Shown here one piece after another: positions 15,049-18,592 of a stretch of 18,592 nt of DNA. The position numbers were made by a program, and so were the translations under genes. Under the pieces are notes generated by a model. The model had not been told where the DNA came from. It made no database searches and worked only from the letters and a program-made list of their open reading frames with translations. Origin of the DNA: an uncultured Prevotella sp. (GTDB lineage Bacteria > Bacteroidota > Bacteroidia > Bacteroidales > Bacteroidaceae); the NCBI GenBank assembly GCA_937892695.1, contig CALBJK010000148.1:1-18592 (forward strand), read 5' to 3'. Numbering within the stretch: position 1 is the first letter of the stretch; each line of letters starts with the position of its first letter.

Positions 15049-15080
15049 CGAAAGTAATGCTATTTGGTGAACGAGCCAAA
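15049..15080 (-). promoter_or_regulatory. Promoter of the second sigma/FecR genes
   Basis: On the minus strand a -33 TTTG (15080-15077) and a -7 TACTTTCG (15056-15049, one base off TAnnTTTG) are 20 bases apart. Transcription should start near 15042. The -33 box lies 7 bases after the rhamnosidase stop codon. Confidence 0.55.
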
Positions 15081-15086
15081 TAAATG

Positions 15087-18000
15087 TCAGTAATTCTTCA
15101 CTTTCACTTCATAATCGCCCGAACCGAGTTCGTATATTTTGCGTCCGTCCTTGAAACCTTTATATTCGGGTCGGGCATCAGTAAACTTTACGGCAGTAAT
15201 CTCATCGGCAACCGGGAGATACAGGGTTGCTGTAGTGTTGGCAGGAACGGAGAACGTGTATTCGATTCCGTCTTCGACATGTACCCAGTCGGCCAGAATA
15301 TCGCCGTATGGCGAATCGTATATGCCCATCACGCCTTTTATGCGATGCTGCTTATGAGGCAGTACGGTACGCATGTCGGGTTCTGGACACAGGACGATGT
15401 GTTTGAAGCCGGGTCGCTTGTCGTCGGGATTGATGCCGGCCATACGGCGGTACATCCATTCGCCCACGGCTCCGTAGGCATAATGGTTGAACGAGTTCAT
15501 CGACTTGTCGCCGAATCCCTTCTCGCGGGTGTAAGAGTTCCACCGTTCCCAAACGGTGGTTGCCCCCTGGTCGATGCTGTACATCCACGACGGGCAGTCG
15601 CACTGAAGCAACAGATTGTAGGCTTTGTCGGCCAGTCCGGCTTCAGACAGGGTCATGTTGATGACGCTCGTGCCGACAAATCCGGTGCCGAGTTTCTCCC
15701 CGTTGTCGGTTATGAGTTGGCGCAGCTTGTCCGTGAGCCATTGTTTCTGCGCGTCGTCCCTGTACAATCCGAACTGCAATGCGAGCAGACACTGGGTCTG
15801 GGACGGTGACGGCAAGACGCCGTCGGGCATAAACCGCCGCTGGTATTCGGTCTTGATGTCGTCAAAGAGCCGGTCATACTTCTTTGCAGCCAAGTCGTAG
15901 CGGTCGCCTGGGGCTGTGCTGAGAACCCTCGACATACGGGCCATGAGTTTGGCATCGTAAGCGTAATAGGCCACGCTGACATAACGAGGGTCGGTTTTCT
16001 CAAACGACAGCCAGTCGCCGTAGGCAGTCCCGGCTCCGTCGTATTTGTAGCCGTCCGAACTCTGGCTGGACAGCCATGTCATGTAACGTTCCATCGAGTC
16101 GTAGCCTTCGCTTATCGCGCTCTTGTCTCCAGTCATCAGGTAGACGTTCCACGGAACGATGATTCCTGCATCAGCCCATGCACCGTTACCCGTAGGAGTC
16201 CAGCACACCGGAGCTATGTCAGGATAGGCTCCGTCGTCGCGCTGTCCGTCGCGCAGGTCGGTGAGCCATTTGCGATAGAACCCGGCGACGTTGGCGTTGA
16301 ACATTGCCGTGGTAGAGAACACCTGGGTGTCGGCCGTCCATCCCATACGTTCATCACGCTGAGGACAGTCGGTTGGCACACTCAGCAGATTGCTTCGCTG
16401 TCCCCAGACGATGTTAGAGAACAGCTGATTGGTCATGTCGTCTTCGGCGATGACGATGCCGGTATCTTCGTAAGAAGAACTCAGCGGCACCCCTTCGATA
16501 TGTTCGAGGGTAATATCGGCGGTGGCAGTAATAGAGCAGTAGCGGTAGCCGTAGAATGTAGTCAGAGGCCGGTAGCTTTCGCCTTGTTCGTCACCAGAGA
16601 ACGTATATTGCAAGCCGGCGTAGGCCGAACGCAGGTTTTCCAGATACAGACTGCCGCCAGGACCGTCGTTGGCACGGTTCTTCTCGCCGGTGTCGTTAAG
16701 CATTTCGGCAAAACGCATCTTCATTCTTGTGCCGCGACGGCCTTTTATCTTGAAGTCGACCACACCGGCGAAGTTCTGTCCGAAATCTGCTATCAGTGTC
16801 TGACCTGCCTTCAAAGTGGTAACGGTCATGCTGTCGCTAAAGCTTACGACATTCACCATGCCATAGTCGCATCCTACAGGCTTCGAGCCCTGGTAGACGG
16901 TCAGAGAAACTGGAGCACGCCGTTCGTCTGCCAATTCTCGCACGGCAGGGCCGCGCTGAGCCTCAACCTTGCCCTTGTATGAAGCAGCAAGTTCAACTTT
17001 CTTCCATCGGCTGCAATCGTAACCCGGAGCTGTCCAGTCCCGACGCAGACGCGCGTCGTACACCTCACCCAGATAGATGCCGCTTCGGCGCAACGGTCCG
17101 TCGAGTGACGACAACCATGTGTCGTCGCTCACAATCGTTTCCTCAGTGTTGTCATGGTAGGTGATTACGAGTTTTGCCATGAAGGCCGGTTCATTCTTTC
17201 CATAGATGCCACGCGAGATAAAGCCTGACCACCATCCGGGTGTGAGCACCGTTCCAAGCACGTTGTCGCCTTGCTGCAAGAGGGCAGTCACGTCGTGGGA
17301 CGAATAGAACACCCGCGAACGATAGTCGGTCCAACCAGGCTTCAGCTCGTCGTATACGACAGTGCCATCAGCAACAGTGTGGCCTACGCGAGACCCGTTG
17401 ACATAAACGTCGTAGACACCGAGGGCCGTAGTGTAAAGTTTTGCCGACTTAATATCCTTATTCAAAGAAAACGACTTGCGCAGCATCGGCTCGCCATGGA
17501 GTTCTTCCTGCATCATCAGACGCTCGCAGCCCGGTTCGGATGCCATACGGCACATCGGCGAACCTTCTAAGCTGACCAGTTCGGGAAAGGGAAAAAGACA
17601 GTCGGCAGGGTCTGAGAACCGTTCGTCTAGAACCGTCGTCGTATGGCCGGAAGCATCGGATGTCGTAACGCGCATATTACCGAACAGAGCTTCTTCATGT
17701 GCCTGATTGGGATCATTATGTACGCGCATCCCTACCGCACCAAAAGGTACAGCATGACCGTTCTCACATACAAACGTGTCGACTGGCGTTCCGTCGATAC
17801 TTGTTGTCACCGTCTTGTCTGCCACGGCTATGGTAATGTGACGACGGCTATGGAGCAGACTTTCCTTTGTAAAGCCACGAAGCCGTCTTTCGCTAACCTT
17901 TGGGCTGTCTCCACCCTCGTAGATGTGCCGTCTGAGCAAGGGACCTCCTTTATCGTAGGTATTGATTTGCCACATATAATAACGTTTGTCGCCGGTTGTG

Positions 18001-18533
18001 GCAAATACTATTGAAGCGTTGTCGTTAAGGATAATCAGGTCGGTCTCGACGGTGTAACGCGCTATGTTCTTGGTTATGTCATTCTCTGACGAAGGTTTTA
18101 TCCAACGCGCTCCGCCCCACCCTGAACCCATGAGTCCGGTATCGAAACGGGCTTCGTCACGCGACACGGCCTTGCGGCGGTGGTTGTCCCTGACGGTAAC
18201 AGTCCAGTAGTAGCGGGTAGAAGGGCTGAGAACAAGCTGGGGAATAATGACACCGCACGACTGGTCGGACTTTAAAAATCCGGTGTCGAACACTTTGTCT
18301 TTGCCTTTTGGACTGCGGCTCACTACTATGCGGTAAGCCGTCTGTAAGGTAGAGCGACGGTCGGATGTGAGCTTCCAGCTGAATTGCGGCGGTGCATCCA
18401 CTCCTTCCGGATTGTGCAATGTCCCGACACGAAGGTCGGCCACTTTCAGTCCGTCAGCCATTGCTGCCATAGCCATCGACAACAGACAAACGAGGATTGA
18501 TGTTTTTAAGCTAATAGAGGTTCTTTGGTTCAT
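15087..18533 (-). CDS. Secreted GH78 alpha-L-rhamnosidase with a large N-terminal insertion
   Basis: Inverting glycoside hydrolase that should release terminal alpha-L-rhamnose from glycans, pectin side chains or plant glycosides. The 1148 residues begin with a signal peptide (1-26, ending MAAMA). About 28-135 is a fibronectin-like domain (VADLRVGTLHNPEGVDAPPQFSWKL). About 146-347 is an extra region that looks like a LamG/DUF1080-type beta-sandwich. About 350-520 is the jelly-roll rhamnosidase N domain (YDVYVNGSRVG, LTPGWWSGF), followed by another beta domain (570-680). The (alpha/alpha)6 barrel spans about 690-1040 with the general acid Glu728 in DCPQRDERMGW and general base Glu996 in TTVWERWNSY. 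A C-terminal beta domain closes it. The ATG is at 18533-18531; only 59 bases upstream are in the window, with a weak TATATCTG at 18562-18555. It precedes the second sigma gene. Confidence 0.95.
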   Translation of the reverse strand: MNQRTSISLKTSILVCLLSMAMAAMADGLKVADLRVGTLHNPEGVDAPPQFSWKLTSDRRSTLQTAYRIVVSRSPKGKDKVFDTGFLKSDQSCGVIIPQLVLSPSTRYYWTVTVRDNHRRKAVSRDEARFDTGLMGSGWGGARWIKPSSENDITKNIARYTVETDLIILNDNASIVFATTGDKRYYMWQINTYDKGGPLLRRHIYEGGDSPKVSERRLRGFTKESLLHSRRHITIAVADKTVTTSIDGTPVDTFVCENGHAVPFGAVGMRVHNDPNQAHEEALFGNMRVTTSDASGHTTTVLDERFSDPADCLFPFPELVSLEGSPMCRMASEPGCERLMMQEELHGEPMLRKSFSLNKDIKSAKLYTTALGVYDVYVNGSRVGHTVADGTVVYDELKPGWTDYRSRVFYSSHDVTALLQQGDNVLGTVLTPGWWSGFISRGIYGKNEPAFMAKLVITYHDNTEETIVSDDTWLSSLDGPLRRSGIYLGEVYDARLRRDWTAPGYDCSRWKKVELAASYKGKVEAQRGPAVRELADERRAPVSLTVYQGSKPVGCDYGMVNVVSFSDSMTVTTLKAGQTLIADFGQNFAGVVDFKIKGRRGTRMKMRFAEMLNDTGEKNRANDGPGGSLYLENLRSAYAGLQYTFSGDEQGESYRPLTTFYGYRYCSITATADITLEHIEGVPLSSSYEDTGIVIAEDDMTNQLFSNIVWGQRSNLLSVPTDCPQRDERMGWTADTQVFSTTAMFNANVAGFYRKWLTDLRDGQRDDGAYPDIAPVCWTPTGNGAWADAGIIVPWNVYLMTGDKSAISEGYDSMERYMTWLSSQSSDGYKYDGAGTAYGDWLSFEKTDPRYVSVAYYAYDAKLMARMSRVLSTAPGDRYDLAAKKYDRLFDDIKTEYQRRFMPDGVLPSPSQTQCLLALQFGLYRDDAQKQWLTDKLRQLITDNGEKLGTGFVGTSVINMTLSEAGLADKAYNLLLQCDCPSWMYSIDQGATTVWERWNSYTREKGFGDKSMNSFNHYAYGAVGEWMYRRMAGINPDDKRPGFKHIVLCPEPDMRTVLPHKQHRIKGVMGIYDSPYGDILADWVHVEDGIEYTFSVPANTTATLYLPVADEITAVKFTDARPEYKGFKDGRKIYELGSGDYEVKVKNY

Positions 18534-18592
18534 AATTGTTCGGTTAAAGTTTTACAGATATACGAAACCTATTCGACTGGTTATCTGTGCCG

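Noticed and set aside
15084..15809. 241-codon plus-strand open frame over the 3' end of the GH78 gene
   Set aside because: Antisense to the conserved barrel and C-terminal region of GH78; no domain and no promoter.
4476..18533. GH27 and GH78 considered as one polysaccharide utilisation locus
   Set aside because: They are separated by ruvB, M16, DUF2851 and a tRNA, each with its own signals, and there is no SusC/SusD pair in the window.

Overview
This window looks like chromosome of a Bacteroidales bacterium, most likely Prevotellaceae. The evidence is the -7 boxes of the TAnnTTTG type, weak or absent Shine-Dalgarno sites, FecI/FecR pairs whose anti-sigma factors end in a DUF4974-type domain, a DUF4369/thioredoxin-like lipoprotein, a calycin-like/PCMD-type secreted protein with a T9SS-like C-terminal tail, and a DUF2851 gene. 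Every protein gene is on the minus strand, so the window reads from right to left. The only plus-strand gene is a tRNA.

Layout from the left edge: (1) 1-2984 is an ECF sigma factor, a FecR anti-sigma factor and a TonB-dependent receptor with an STN signalling domain. The receptor is cut by the window edge. This is a complete surface-signalling cassette with a good promoter in front of the sigma gene. (2) 3045-4364 is a lipoprotein with a thioredoxin-like fold that has lost its CXXC, with its own terminator and -7 box. (3) 4417-6871 is a multidomain secreted GH27 alpha-galactosidase with terminator, long leader and promoter. (4) 6888-7073 is a CAU-anticodon tRNA on the plus strand, with a promoter back to back with that of the galactosidase and a very strong terminator. 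(5) 7315-11145 is a housekeeping-type block read as DUF2851, M16 peptidase, ruvB. The first two overlap. A pair of 28-bp direct repeats around a hairpin separates the peptidase from ruvB. (6) 11311-18533 is read as GH78 alpha-L-rhamnosidase, a second ECF sigma factor, a second FecR protein, and a secreted calycin-like protein.

How the genes may work together: the first sigma/FecR/receptor set should follow the FecIRA pattern, in which ligand binding at the outer-membrane receptor is relayed through its STN domain to FecR and releases the sigma factor. The second sigma/FecR pair has no receptor next to it. It sits between a rhamnosidase and a secreted protein, so it may control surface or secreted glycan functions, but that is inference. 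The two glycoside hydrolases point to use of plant or host glycans containing galactose and rhamnose. No SusC/SusD pair is visible, so this is not a classical polysaccharide utilisation locus within the window.

I see no CRISPR array, transposase, phage gene or toxin-antitoxin pair. The least explained items are the CXXC-less lipoprotein, the receptor-less sigma/FecR pair with a leader that is almost all hairpin, the ~200-residue insertion in the rhamnosidase, the Cys/His tail of DUF2851, and the repeat-hairpin-repeat element before ruvB. None of these is proof of a new system.
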